Notes: generated by a model not told the origin, from the sequence alone. 64,000 nucleotides of DNA from Zopfochytrium polystomum (GCA_025765615.1 JAIVFJ010000031.1:186001-250000); one strand, 5' to 3'. Positions 23,073 through 35,795 are shown, counted from the first letter of the stretch. A program made the numbers and translations.

Positions 23073-23666
23073 AATTTGAATGACTGAAGCGGCAGCGGTC
23101 GCGTGTTGTTCGCGTTTGACTCTCTCAGTGCAGTTTCGCAGAAATCGCTCCTTCTGAACTTCCGCCTGGTCACTCATTAGCGCGTCATCTTCTGATCTGC
23201 AATGATACGTACAGCATATAGGGGAGGGCAGTTGCCAAGCTTATTTACTTCCCTCGCTTGTGAAATGCTTTGCGAGCGCTACCTTGCGAGGTGCCACTTG
23301 AAACGCCAACAATCATTAGTAGCTGATTCATTTACGCTCAACTGATTACCAAAACGTTCATTGTTTTAGCCCAAGTCACTGTAGGGCAAGTAAGATTTTG
23401 GGAGGTTTGAGAAGAAGAAAGGAATGGACGCGCCACGCGAATTCAAAACGCGACTCCCAAAGTCATCATCGGCTTGGCAGATTGCGAGCTTCGTCGTCAA
23501 GCACATACAATAGATCCAGGACTTCAGCGAACAACGTCGCAAATGGAAGATTTCCTCCAAACGGTGCGGTTTTATGTACAGTAATGATGTATTATTGCAC
23601 CCAAGAATGGCCTTCCCTCTGCCGATCCCATTTATTCGAAGGAGTAAGACGACTCCAACCCGCTTT
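23073..23666. other. Convergent 3' region between MSH4 and the Mdm31-like gene
   Basis: I see no gene. Both neighbouring genes end here, so it should hold two terminators and 3' UTRs. Confidence 0.4.
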
Positions 23667-26179
23667 TCACTGTGCTGCGTACCACGGGCTTCCGAAATGC
23701 AGAGTCCAGTGTTCCCATCCTTTAACGCCACGCGCATAGTCCAAAGCGCTCATGACTGTCTTGGTCATATTCTGGATGCTCCAAACTCCAACGCGTTTCA
23801 GATGCCGCGTCCGCTCTCGTTCGTCCAGCACAAGCAGCGTGACGGCGCGGCCAATCTCCTCGCCAATCAGGTCAATCAATCCGGCGCTATGAAAGGTCCA
23901 TGCTCCGTTGTAGTTTGACTTTTGGAGATGGCATTGAAGGAAGCGATAGGAGTTAGTCACCAAATTGACCCCGCCACGCGGCCACCACGATTCCCGCCAA
24001 CTCCAACTTACCAGCGGCATTTTTCCTTCAATTGAAATTGGAATCTTGGTCCTGTGCGCGTTCATGTAACCGACGATAGGTCTGATGAGAGCGCTATTTA
24101 AGTACGAGATGTACGGCGTTGACAAGGGCACGCTGGCTCGCAAGTCGTTCAGCGCTACTCGGCAATGGAAGAGCACCATTGGATGGCCATCGGCTGGGAC
24201 AGGCGGCACTCTGACTGGCGGAGGGAGATTGCCCCGTGGGTACCGTTGCTGCGGAGGTGGCGATGGACGGTCCTCGACGTCAGAAGAGGCAGGTTGCATG
24301 AAGTTTGCGTTGAGGCGTGCTTTTTGGTAAGATGGGGTGGATAAAATGTCTTCGGCACGAATCAAGTCCTCCACGCTCCGATTGTAGCCATTTCCTCCCC
24401 GGTCTTTGGATCGTATCAAGGAATGAATCAGCTTAAGGGGAGATTCTTGAAAGACTACTGGCGAGTCGGGGAACAGAGTTGCTTCCTCGAGTCGCTCAAT
24501 AACGTCCGAGTCGCGAAGCATGTAATCCAACTTGTCAATTGCAACCTCCTTCATCTCCTCAATTTCGCCTTTGATCTGCTCCAGGAGTCGGCCATCTGGA
24601 GTTGGTGGGACGAAGAGATGGAAGTCCAGATCGACAAGTCCTGACTTAATCCAACCGAACGGGCCGCGGACTCCAGCGTTCATGTGTTCGATTGGAACTC
24701 CGCTTATTTTCAAGTGGCTCTGAAGAAAGTTATCGGTTCTGTCTTTAGCCAAGGGCGGATAAGGTAAAAAAGCAACAGACCATTTTGGCCCATTGGGCTT
24801 TCCTCTTATCAGAACCAGCTGCAGCACTCTCGTCGATTGCTGGGTCCTGAGTTCGATGAACACTAAATAAGCAGTCGTCAAAGGTTCCGACTATCGAGTC
24901 TGCACACATCAGATCGTAGAGAAGCCACTGCTGCCGCAGTTGCGGTAGCTCTCCATAAAACACTGAAACTGTGAACGGTTTGACACCAGGGTTCAACACT
25001 GTCAATCGAAGGTCTTCCACCACAAACTTTTGCATCGAGAAATCGTTGGGAGTTGGTGCCCGCCTCGTTGGCACCCAGTCTGGATCCCATGTTACGTGTC
25101 GGCGGTCAACAACGCCGCGCATTCCGCGAAGAGTACAGTCGCGTATCAAGCCTCGCCCTTCGAGCCACTGCCACAGGGACAGGGTGACATCCACGGAATC
25201 TACTTTCGTATCCCAGTATGTCCAGTTCAAATCGACGTCCTCGTCTCGAAGAATTGTTACTCCGGCTGGTCCTCGCTTCAAACGATTTAGGTAAGTCTCG
25301 CCAGGTGCAAACTATCCCAACGTTTTTAAGTCTGATGGTCCCTTCGCGCCACCGTGGAACCAATAGCCGACTCGAACGAGATCTCAAACCCCGTCTCGTT
25401 ACCTGAGATATTGGCTGATTTTGTCGGCAACGAATTCTGTAATGCGAGTTTACATCACTTGGCGTCCTTTCACTCACTTTATTTGAAACGTACCTTGAAC
25501 TCTAATGCTGTTCGCCGCCGCTATCAGAATAGACACTGCAGTTGTCGTTCCAACCACAACAAATACGGACGTCCCGACGCCGAACCACGTGAAAAGTGCC
25601 AGAAAATCGTCCAGTTTCCATGGCCGAGTCCGCGGGCCCATCATGAGCAGTTTAAATCTTGCCCGCAAACGCGCCCAGAGCTCTGCAAGCCGGCCTTCCC
25701 ATGGCGGTGGCCTCGGCGGTGGAGGAGGCGGCGAATCCCCAGTCGGGTTCGTAACGTCATTGAGAACTGAAGTGTCCGCCTCCGCGCTCCGATTGGCGGC
25801 ACGTAACGAAGGTCGTTGGCGGAACAGGGACGAAATGCGATTGGACTGTCGGAGTCGAGAGCGATCGCGAGGATATTGTCAGTCGGCTAGAAGCGTGGTA
25901 GCGCATAGAAGTGAATTTGGTGGGGTTGAGCGAACGAGAGAGTAGAGCGGGTGATGGATTGCTGGAATGTCGAAGGTGAATGGCGTGGAAGGAGGAGGCG
26001 GTGGAAGAGGCACGGGCTTCGTGTGGCTGTTGCCATCGCGCATCGACCAGCCGGGCGATCCTCTCACGCGACGAACCACTGAATGGCGACGACGACAGGA
26101 GCGGGCGCGCTGCTCCCGCTGCTCGCACAGCGTCGATCAAGCCGGCTCTACGCGCCGGCGCTCCGAGCCTGTTACGCAT
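23667..26179 (-). CDS. MDM31: Mdm31/Mdm32-like mitochondrial inner-membrane protein
   Basis: Needed for mitochondrial shape, inheritance and phospholipid balance in fungi. The ATG at 26179 begins an Arg/Ala/Ser-rich stretch that fits a matrix-targeting presequence. Then follow RPWKLDDFLALFTWFGVGTS with the first transmembrane helix (VFVVVGTTTAVSILIAA, about 25615-25560), ITILRDEDVDLNW-like block, the LIRDCTLRGMRGVVDRRH motif, ADSIVGTFDDCLFS, and after a short intron (about 24782-24722) SHLKISGVPIEHMNAGVRGPFGWI with VDLDFHLFVP. The last exon (24721-23667) is open throughout and ends in GSPWYAAQ-stop. It contains a second hydrophobic region near the end. One break near 25800 in the presequence region is likely. 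The start is the least certain part. Confidence 0.82.
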
Positions 26180-26309
26180 GCAATCGTCGTGTGTGTGTGC
26201 CGTGTCAAGTGTGCGGCACAAACAAATTGTCTGGATCTTTGTGGCATCCAGCGCAGCCGGGCGCGCGAGCATTGCGAGTTACATTCACACACGCGTGAGA
26301 AGCCGCGAC

Positions 26310-26729
26310 ATGGCCGACTCTTCGGCTGTTCGAGGAGACGACGAGACTGGAGTGTCCACATTCCCGACTGACGGAACAAGTCGGGCGGAACGCCGTTTCG
26401 TTGCGCGTCCTGGTGTGGACGTCCTGTTAGCATCCCCGCTCTTCGCCCATGTACAGAATTTGTGCCGTTTCCTCAGTTTGCTCAACTTTCAATCTGCTCA
26501 TTTGTGATCTCGCCTTTTGAAGCCGGGGGTGTCGATTCCCCTAACAGCGTCCAGCTCGAGTCAGCTACAGCCTAATCCTACCCGAGCGTCTCTCTTCTCG
26601 AAAAAGCTTGACCAACTCGCGGCCAAAGTGAAGAACGTTTCGTTCGCAACTGGGACCGAAAGCCCGGCAGAAACCAAACGCGTTGACCCAGCCGATGTTG
26701 CCTCTAGCCGCGGGAGCAGCTCTTCTTGA
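26310..26729 (+). CDS. Small protein of unknown function
   Basis: ATG 26310 opens a 47-codon exon (ends 26450); a 72-nt GTACAG...GAAG intron (26451-26522) keeps the frame, and the second exon ends at 26729. The product is about 115 residues with SLFSKKLDQLAAKVKNVSFA as its best-structured part. If one extra base sits near GGGAG at 26712, the end would instead be an acidic DGEGDEDNTFVQQ tail stopping at about 26768, which looks more natural. It is divergent from the Mdm31-like gene across about 130 bp. No family recognised. Confidence 0.45.
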
Positions 26730-26983
26730 TGGAGAAGGGGACGAAGACAACACGTTCGTGCAGCAATAACTTCACGCATATCTCAGTAATCCCTCAACTT
26801 CAGCGATTCATATAATAAAGTTCGTAAAATCATCTTCGGACAGGCAAAGCGATACTGTGAGTCCAAGCACTTACATGCCTTACGTAACGTACCACTAATT
26901 TGCAGTTTTCCTAGAATGTCACCAAGCTGGAACAGAAATATGTTAACTTTACGGACATTGTTGATGCAAGTTGAACACCCACT

Positions 26984-28850
26984 ATGCCTCCTCACAATGG
27001 CCCCTCTCACGAGTCCAATAATCTCCAAAACTTACCACAGATCAGCGCCTATGAAGCACTTGATCATCACGTAACGGAAGATCTTGCGGCTCGATTCGGA
27101 GAAGGGCGACTTTTTCCGCCTGGTCATGCTGATTGTCATAGTTGGAAACTCGATCATGATAGCAAGCCAAACCAACGACATAATAGTGGGACCATATCTG
27201 CTTCAGACACTTTCGTGAGAAGAGTTTCTCTGACAACTTCGAACTTAGAACGAAAGATACTCGGACGTATTCTTGCTCATCGATTACATCCTCCTCGCGA
27301 TATTTATAATGGAGGTCGTATTCAAATGGTTCTACGGTGCTGAGACGCTCAGATATGCGCGCAAGCCAGAATTACTCACTCAAAAACAACTTCACAGGAT
27401 TTTTAGCTTTTTGGAAGCAACCATGGAATACGTTCGATGTGGTCATCATAGTCGCCTCATTACTTGCACCATGTAGAGTTAAATCTGAAGGGTTATTCTA
27501 AGTGCCTTACTTTCTCGCCAGATATCTCCTGGCTTTCTGACACCCGCATTCTGCGGATTCTTCGTAGTCATTCGTGCTTTTCGATCACTGAGGAGCATCA
27601 CGATCCTAAACGGCCTTCAAATCGTCGTGAAAACCATATTCGACTCCATTCCAGGTGCTACTTTGCACCAATTTATCTTCACCCGCACAGCTACTCACCA
27701 TACACTGAAGACATGGTCAATATTATATTGCTTCTTCTTATTTTAATGTTTATATGGGCCGTCTGCGGCGTGACTCTCTTCGGTTCAATCCTCCCAGAGT
27801 CTTTCGGGGATTTACAAACGAGTATGTTCCGAAGAAAGTGACCTTTTGAAGCTTGCGCTCAGCCTTGTTTCGGCATATCTCTCCAGCAATGTTCACTCTT
27901 TTTATTATGACGACCCAAATCGGGTGGGTACAGAGCTTTGACGAACTTGAGGTACTGCTTTGGCTTCAAGAACAAGGAAGCTTGCCTTACTGCTTTTCTG
28001 AAGGCGCACGGGCAGTTCGTCGCAGCAGCACTCTACTATTCGTCATTCATGGTGATTGGCGTATTCGTTTTTATGAAGATTATCGTCGCCGTAGTCGTTT
28101 CGAATCTGGTAAGCCCGTTTTGCAGTAAGCGGCTGGCCTTATTTTCTCTTTCGCCCTTGCCTCTCCCAGGAAGACGCCTATTCGGCGGAAAAGAAGCGGA
28201 TGAAGTTAAAGTTCCGGGCACTGAAAACCAGCTTGATCTCAACCCAAGGTTCGCACCTCACCAACTCTGGTCTCTGTTGTCGCTGTACCGAAATTGCATT
28301 TGCAGGACACAGACACTTTCAACGTCCAACGCGCCCATCGCCCACAGGCGACGATCCTGTATGGAAAAATCAAATTCCTTTTGTGATTCCGGTGAGCCTC
28401 CCAATTGTTGCTCCTCAATCCAGCGCCCGTTGGCTAACAGGCTCACCACAGGACTTTGAAAAGATTTCAAAGGCCAAGGTCGAGAACTACTTCCTTGTCC
28501 TTTCCATAATCGAGGAAAATTTGCGGGAGTACCTGCAGTTGAAGGAGAAACTACACGAGGTTTGTTTGTGTGGCACAATTGTGAAAGACAAACCGCCGCT
28601 CCCAACAACGCTTTTACTTATTTTTCTCACCAAACAGATCCTAACGGAGCTTCGCGTTGTAAACTTGGCCGACCATGAAGAGGAAGGCGAGGAGGGTGAC
28701 GGAGGGGCGGGCGGTGCCAAAGGTTGGGAACCCGGTCGCGATAGCGGAATTGGGGCAGGACTTGGGGGAGGTGCGAGCAGCGGAGCCGCTGGGGCATCCG
28801 GTGCCGGTGAAGGAGACGCGTTGTCACGATGGTTGAAAACGAAAACCTGA
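26984..28850 (+). CDS. CatSper-like single-domain voltage-gated cation channel
   Basis: Six-helix voltage-gated ion channel subunit; CatSper channels carry Ca2+ in flagellated cells. S1 is FFRLVMLIVIVGNSIMIASQ (about 27108-27170). S2 is LIDYILLAIFIMEVVFKWFYG (about 27275). S3 is WNTFDVVIIVASLL (about 27424). S4 (27545-27596) has arginines at every third position, six in all. S5 is MVNIILLLLILMFIWAVCGV (about 27714). The pore helix is SPAMFTLFIMTTQ with filter T-Q-I-G-W (27913-27927). S6 is YYSSFMVIGVFVFMKIIVAV. After S6 come a KLKFRALKT stretch, a conserved-looking ENYFLVLSIIEENLREYLQL coiled coil and a Gly-rich tail. There are several introns and three +1 breaks (about 27090, 27408, 27566). 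Single domain, FRALK and coiled coil favour CatSper over Cch1 or Nav/Cav. Exact CatSper subtype not assigned. Confidence 0.75.
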
Positions 28851-28973
28851 GTTGCAAAAGGCCATGAGATACATCATATCGCATATGAGCGAGTGTTTGC
28901 GTTGTATTATCGTTCGAAGTTTTGCCTCACTAATGCTGCCAAATACATATGCTTCAAAATAACGGTTGATTTC

Positions 28974-31900
28974 CTACGGCTGAGTCGCAATCCTCTCCAC
29001 CGTCGACATTCCCTCCCGAAACTTCGTTCGGAACAGAACGTTTGCGTTTGAGTACATACCGTCCTTCAGGGACACTAAAATGAACTGGGATCCCTTGAAC
29101 CGAGACCGCAGCAGCCGCCCAATATTCTGCGTGTGAGATTCGTCCAAAGCTGAGTCAACTTCATCCAAAATATACATGGGAGCCGGCTTGAATTGCAAGA
29201 GTGAGAGAATAAGTGAGAGAGCAACCAGGGACCTATGACAATCCTTTAGATTTCACACCAAAGTATGCGAAAAGAAGGCCGTTACCTCTGGCCTCCGCTC
29301 AATTCCGAAAGATTTTCTTTCCACACTCCACCAAGGTTGACCTTCACCTCCAATCCGCTCCTCACGTCTTTTCCGTCGGATGGGCATAATTTCGCAGTTG
29401 TTCCAGGAAGCAAATCGCTAAATATAGAGCCGAAGTCCCTGCTCGAAGCGTCAGGAGTACTTGCAGTGAAAGACAAGAACTCACTCACTTGCTCACAGTT
29501 GTCCAAGTCTTCGTTAAGGCTTCGAGTTTATGTTTGTCCAAAGCGTCAATTGTCGTCGTGATCTTCGTTTTGTCTTTCAAGACGATGTTGAGCTTCTGCT
29601 TCAGGGACATCTCTTTGCGCTCGACACTGCTTTCAGTTAGAGGAAAGCAAAATTGATGGAACGTGAACCCACCGGTCAAACTGCTCCAGTGCGTTTCTGT
29701 CAAGATTACGTCCAAGTTTTTTCTGTTTCTCGAGCATTTGGACGTATCGGACTTTCTCCTCATTGACATTCCGGCTCGCGAAGTTGTAGGAACCGTCTTC
29801 CTTGCCAAAAAGACTCCATAACAGTTAGGCATTAGTGTGTGCAGAATCATCGTTACTCACTGCTTTTGGTCTTGAATCCACGCATTTTCCTGGCTTTCCT
29901 CATACTCTTTAAGCCTGGCGGTCGCTTTCAGTTTTTCCGTCCTGAGCTTTTCCAAAGCTGCAGTCAACTGCTTTTGCTGCAAATCTAGATCTGCTAACTG
30001 CGATTTTCGTTCGCGACAGGCGGACTCCAGCTGACGAATCGATTGATCGTAAGCAGCGAGATCTTTCGTCTCCTCGGCGAGTTGCATTTCGCACTTCTGA
30101 ACGGTTGCCTGTCCTCTTCAATTAATTCCTTTCGAAATTATTGTGAGTGCAAACCTCAGCTTTTCGAAGGTTTGATTCATGTCCCGCGATATCTTCCTGC
30201 ATGGCTGTAAGTGTTTTCGTCGTTTCACGAATGGAGCTGGAGCAGTCTTCCAGTTCTTGCTCACACTGCACTGAAATATATAGTTCGAAACTTAGGTCTA
30301 AATTTACACACTTTTCGCTTACCGCTTTCTAGTCGCACCATCTGCACCTCTTGCTGTGCCGCATTGAATTTTGGAAGTTCTTCCGTTACTTCTCTTTTCA
30401 GCTTTCTGATTTCGACCTGTGAATAATTCCAAGATGTGTCATCTAGATGAAGTTACAAAAGAGGGAAAGTTACCTGCAACTGCTTGAGCTTTTCTTCTCG
30501 GTGAGTCGTCAGCTCCTCAATGTCCCTTTCAATGGCCTTCAAATTTTCCTTCGCTGCCGCAAGCTTGCCGCCCGCAGATTCCTCTGCCTTTGTCTCGTCC
30601 TCGATGTCTTGCTTGATTCTGTTGACGGTCATGATAATCTATGCCTATCAGATCGTTGTACGAGTCAGACATGGACTACCTGTCCGTTGGAATTTGTCTC
30701 CAGTTGCTGTTCCATAGTACGAAGCTCGTGACCAACGAGCTCCAACTTCTTCATTGCCGCCTGAATCCGACCCGACTTCTCTTCAACACGTTTAAGTTCG
30801 TCAACTACACCGCGTTCAATCCGAGCATGCTCTTTGTATTCTTCTTTTAAATTGCGGAGCTGCTGGATTTTTAAGAGTATGGATGATGTCGACGGTCGAG
30901 ATCCCCCAGACAAAGTACCAGAAGGATCATACACGTCTCCGTCCAGAGTGACTGAACGAAGCCGCACTTGATTATGGAACGTAACCGTTTTTGCCGTTTC
31001 CGCGTCTTTTTTTTTTTTTTTTCCGGGTGAGACAGCTGTTCTTCCATCAACCAGGCCATTCTTACCCTGGCAAATAAGATTCGTGCCGAAAACGTATTTC
31101 ATTGCAGGAGAAACTGCTTCGTCGTATCGGACAATGTCCAGTGCAACATCCACCTTCCCTGGGCTCAGACTCAGCGCCTTTTGCTTACGCTGCCGAGGTT
31201 CTTCAGAAAAAATTCATTCTCTCAGATCGTACCTGGGGTTCAATTGTTTTGCTTTCGATTTTGTTGAGAGGAATCATCGTTACTCGTTTTCGAAGGTTTC
31301 CCTTTTTCAGAAGCAGAGTTGCTACAACTTCGGATTCCACAACGACCTGATCAGTGCGTTAGATTGTAGGTCCAGCTCTTTTCAGCATGTTCACATTGTA
31401 AAGCCTTCCTCCAGCGCACACCTCCAGGGCAGTGGCCCTGTCCTGCATGTTTTCGGGGAGGTTAATGAGCTCCGCAACAATTCCTTTGACTTTGCTTCGG
31501 TCGAAACCAGGGGTGGGATCGCCGTACGAGAACAAATAACTGGCAACGGAGTTTTCGATTTGATCCATCTCCTACGAATTTACCTGTCACTTTCCGGAAG
31601 AAATTAGAGTGGCATATATTACCCGTTGCAGCCTCTGCAAGATGTTCCTCTTATCAAGAGCCTTTGCCTTCATTTCATCGAGGTTCGGAACCTCGCCAAG
31701 CGAGTCCAGGTCGCTCTTGGAAATCAATTAGTCGCAGCCATGAAAACAACCAATCCACCTTCAATTTTTGTTGTTCAAGCCGTTTGGCTTCGCACTCTTT
31801 TTCCAAAGTAGCATTGAGTTTTCGGGCTTTTAAGGCTTCTTGCTCCTTTGGTTGCAGTTCTTTTTCCAACATCTTTCTCTTCATTCTCGATTGCTGAATG

Positions 31901-33594
31901 CGAGTTTCGAGCTCCGATATATCATTTTTTACATCTTGGTCCCGGTTAGAAAACAGCGTGCCCTCAACAAATCAGTACTTAAAAGCTGATCATGATAACC
32001 GTTTTCGCGGCCTTTTGTTGCTGCCATTCCAGTTGTCAATGTCTGGAGAAGTTCCTCCTTATTGCTCAAAAGCGAACGGTTGGCTTCAAATGCGGCTTTC
32101 TTTGCTTGAAATGATCCCTCTAATGCTGCAAGTTTTTTGCTGGACTCAGAAAGACTTCCACGAATCTAAGCAAAGTTATTATAAGAACCGAGTACAGCAA
32201 AAATAGTAGGACAAACATCTTTCTCATTCCGTTTTGCGGCCTCTAAACTCTCAGCTTCGTCCTTTAATGCCGCGCGCTTTGATTCGAGCGTAGCTTTTAG
32301 CCTCGTGAATTCATTGGTAGCATCCTTCAAAGCGGACTCCAAAGGCAGAAATTTCGTGCTGTTCTGAAACACAATGCTTTAGGACGTCTTAATTCGATTG
32401 TGGGTGCTCTCACCCTCTTTTTTTTTGCAAGCGCAGAAGTAAGCTCTTCGTCCATTTGGGCAAGTTCCGATTCGATTTCTTCTCGCTGAGATGCTAACTC
32501 AGTAAGTTCTTGCTTTTTTTTCTGATGCTCCTCGGTGACTTTGACGATGGTTCTCTAAGTCGGATTAGTGTCAGTTGCAACCAAGTCTGAGTCGCGGAAT
32601 CTACCTCCGAGGCGTAATAGTCACATGCCACCAAAAAGCGATCGAGAACCTCCACTTCGGTTGCCAGCTTCTGGAACTCGACCAGGTCGCGTTTTTTATC
32701 CTTCAAATTGGTGAGCTTCGGTGTAATTTCTGACTGTATGATCTGCGAGTCTCCATAACGTCAGAAAAATAACACGGGGCGTTGTCTGGAAACCACCTCT
32801 TGAATCTCGCCAAGCTTAGTATCCTTTTTTTCAATTGTCTTCATTGCTCTTTTCTTTTCTGTCCTCGTACATGCGTGTTCCCGCTGCTTCTTCTATCATA
32901 GCCAGGATTTCCATCGGCTTCATGTTGAGGACTTTGGTGACTTTGCCCTGCATGATGAGAAAGTGCGGGTTGTTCACGTTCAGCTGAACTGAGTGGAACA
33001 GCGTGATGACTTCGGCTTGAGTTTTGACGTGACCGTTCACTAGATATTTGTTTTTCCCGCCAACAATAACCTGGCGAACGGCCATGAATCCGTGCACCTT
33101 CAAAGGAGCAGTCGTACCTGTCGTGTGACCGCAATTTCTTTGCTGTCCTGCCAGCCCGGTGGGCTGCTGGCTCGGTCCTCGTTATTGAAAATTATGCAAA
33201 CGCTCGCCTTCGTTATGCCCGCCTGTCCGCGCTTGTACACCAAGTCGGCGAGGTTTGTTGCGCGAACCTTCATTATTATTGTGGTAGGAGGAGGGCAAAT
33301 GGAACGAGATTGTGTCAGAGTTCGACCAGGAGAAATGATTGTGCTTACACTAGACAGAAGGGTGATACCAAGGACGAAGCAAATTGCATCCAGGATGTTG
33401 GATTTGCCTGATCCGTTCAGGCCGGTGATCGCGTTAAATTGGGGTGACCATCCATTTATGACGGTTTTTGTTGCGTACGACTTGAAACCGTCGAGAATGA
33501 TCTCCTTAATATACTGCCACGAAGAGCGACGAAGAGAGCGTGCGGAGATCGGATGAATGGATCGATCTTCAGCAGAAGATAATTCGCTCACCAT
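28974..33594 (-). CDS. SMC2: SMC2, condensin core subunit
   Basis: ATPase that with SMC4 forms condensin for mitotic chromosome compaction. N-terminal head: [20 protein letters not shown] with Walker [17 protein letters not shown] (about 33440), then [20 protein letters not shown] and [20 protein letters not shown]. Long coiled-coil arms fill about 32.8-29.5 kb and are split by many short introns; the hinge lies near 31.6-31.0 kb ([17 protein letters not shown]). C-terminal head: LSGGQR signature (about 29290), then [11 protein letters not shown]alker B and the SMC2-typical [20 protein letters not shown]. The sequence [18 protein letters not shown] and the SLKDGM block identify SMC2 rather than SMC1, 3 or 4. 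The start codon seems to stand alone in exon 1 (see findings). Confidence 0.9.
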
Positions 33595-33913
33595 TGAAAA
33601 GGTACGGCCGGATGTTTAATGTAAACGAGGGGACAGAGCCGCCGAGCGCAACTTCCTTTGCCGATCGGTGAATGCCTAAAGCCTCCGATGGACGGCTGGG
33701 TCGACTGGTCGAGTGGAGAGACAAGGGCAACGGGCAAAGGGTACAGTGCGTTCCCTTGTTAGACAGTGCATGCGGCCCAGCAACGGAGGCCCACCCACCA
33801 CAAATCCGAAAAATTTTGGGCACCAAGTTTTGAAAGTCCGAAGTCAGAATATAACAGAAAAGGGTGTATATTTCTCGATCCCATGACAAAGCAAGTTCAC
33901 AATAGTGAGCACT
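33595..33913. other. Spacer between SMC2 start and SH3-gene end
   Basis: Both genes are on the minus strand, so this holds the SMC2 promoter and the SH3-gene 3' UTR. No clear motif was found. Confidence 0.4.
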
Positions 33914-34566
33914 CTAGTACCGGCCAGCAGGTTTGGGTGGAGAGTTGAATTTCACGAATGACTTTGGGAATATGCCCTCCCGTGTTCCGATCCGTCCACG
34001 GCTCCAGTTCTCGTCAACTGCTCAACAGCAATACTTCAGTGATTGCAACAAGACGCAAAGAGAAAGCTTGACACCCACCATCGTCCAAGACCTCAACAAC
34101 CTCCCCAGGGCGGAGCCCGAGGTCCCCATTGCTTTCTGGCACGAATTCATCAACGACAATAGCAAATCTACCACCGCTTGTGATGGCAGCGCGCCCTGAG
34201 GAACCGCCTGTCGAGTGCTCCCGCTCCAGCTTCTTGTTAAATAGATTGAATTTCGATCCTCCTCCCTCCTCCTCCTCTTGGGCGACGGCGGCGGCCCGAG
34301 CAGCTGTCAATTGCCGGATGCGCTCGGTAGGGATTCCTGCAGCGGCCTGTACGGGGCCTTTGCCCTCACGCGCAGCCGACGGGTTGGTCTTTTCGAACTG
34401 GAGCTGCTGGACGATCGTATCTGCGAGTGGATTTTTGCGTGAGGAGAACTGAGATATTTGATCGGAGAGCAAAGCGGCCAACCCAACCAAAGCTTTGGGT
34501 TGTGACCCAGCCGTTCTTGAGAAGGGCTTCCAACTGATACACCATCGAGTCAAGGAGATAGTCACT
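33914..34566 (-). CDS. SH3-domain protein
   Basis: The C-terminal SH3 domain reads GGRFAIVVDEFVPESNGDLG, LRPGEVVEVLDD, then after an intron VDENWSRGRIGTREGIFPKS and FVKF, ending in KPAGRY-stop. The DENW tryptophan and IFP-S-FV ligand pocket are kept; the usual ALYDF is AIVVDEF. Upstream is a helical region (YLLDSMVYQLEALLKNGWV, then LADTIVQQLQFEKTNPSA) and a Glu/Gly linker. A +1 break lies in CAAAGCTTTGG (about 34495). The start codon is not resolved and may lie in a further 5' exon. The layout (short helical N-terminus plus C-terminal SH3) recalls fungal actin-patch adaptors such as Lsb1/Pin3, but that is only an analogy. Confidence 0.65.
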
Positions 34567-35795
34567 ATTTGACGAGAGTTGGATCAGGCGGCGTTACCGT
34601 GTGGACATCAAAGTAGAGGGAGCTTCGAGGCGTGGCTCACCGATAAGCCCGTTCCCCACGTGTCACTCCCGCCATCCCGAAACCAGTGTGCTTCCTTGTC
34701 TTCCTTGTCAAGTGGGCAGAAACAGCCACCCAAATTCCGTTTGGGGCACTCCAGAGGTCTCACATATAGTCCAGCCAGCTCTCACATCCAGCTCTTCCAG
34801 CGCAGGCAGTGCTCACTTTGCACACACTCTTCCAAACGCAAACCCAACCCAGCCGTTATCATGGCAAAGCCCACTCTTAACTATTCTATCATTCACCTCG
34901 GCAGGGACTTGGCACGTGGAAGGAGCGGGACAGCACGGGGTTTGAACCGCGTGGGACGTGGTTCAGCGGTGCTCCAATTTAAGCAGCCATCTTCGCGACG
35001 CCAACACTGAAAATCTGCGCCATCGAGCGATGACCAACGGCGACAAATCCCAAAATCCTCCGTTTCCGAAGAAAGGAAAAAAACACGCACGTGATTTAGC
35101 GTTGAAGGTCCTTCGTTGTGCAAGGTCCTCTCTAGATTATAAGAGACTACTTGAGAGCACTTGAGAGCCAAAGACACGGATAGTGGGAGAGTGTGCTGGG
35201 TGTGCTGGTATGAAGCAGGTTTTTAAAGTGCGTCTTGTTCGGGTCGGCTGAGGATGAAGATAAAGCTGCGTGAGCATCTGTGCGGAGTGGGCGCTTTGTG
35301 TGTGTGAGTGTGTGTGTGTCGAGCGATTACGAGAAACGCAAAAAAAAAGAACCAGAAAACCGTCCATCTTCAAGGTCTGTCTATTCTCTCGCCCCACAGC
35401 CTCTTCCCCCTCAGCACTTCAGCGCCGTTGCCGTCAACGCGGTCCCCTGAACGATTCCTTCCCGCGTTGCCTGCAAGTGCAATCTTTGCTGTGCGTTCGT
35501 CTCTCGACACGAATGAGGTGGATGGTTACCTATCACATATCAATGGCAAAGGAGAATTGGTGGAAACAAGGGTCAGGCTCAAGTTCAGAGCTCGGTGACA
35601 ACATCCAAACATGTTGCTGCACATCATCGGCTGAGAGTTTGTTTGCGTGTTGGTGATAGCTGCACATTGAAACCGTGATGGCTGTGGTGCGGTGTGTCCG
35701 GTGAAAGAAATGAGCGAGGAACAGCTTGGAGTTCGCTGCGGTTCTTCTAATTCAAGTCTGTTTTTATCCCACCAGTAACAACCAAATCAGCGCAC
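34567..35795. other. Intergenic region
   Basis: I see no supported gene. GT repeats lie at about 35298-35318. Short open frames on both strands lack recognisable composition; a 5' exon of either flanking gene could hide here. Confidence 0.35.

Noticed and set aside
34920..34985. tRNA-like sequence on the minus strand (GGTTCAAACCCC)
   Set aside because: The T-stem has a C-C mismatch and no matching 5' acceptor arm exists at the right distance.
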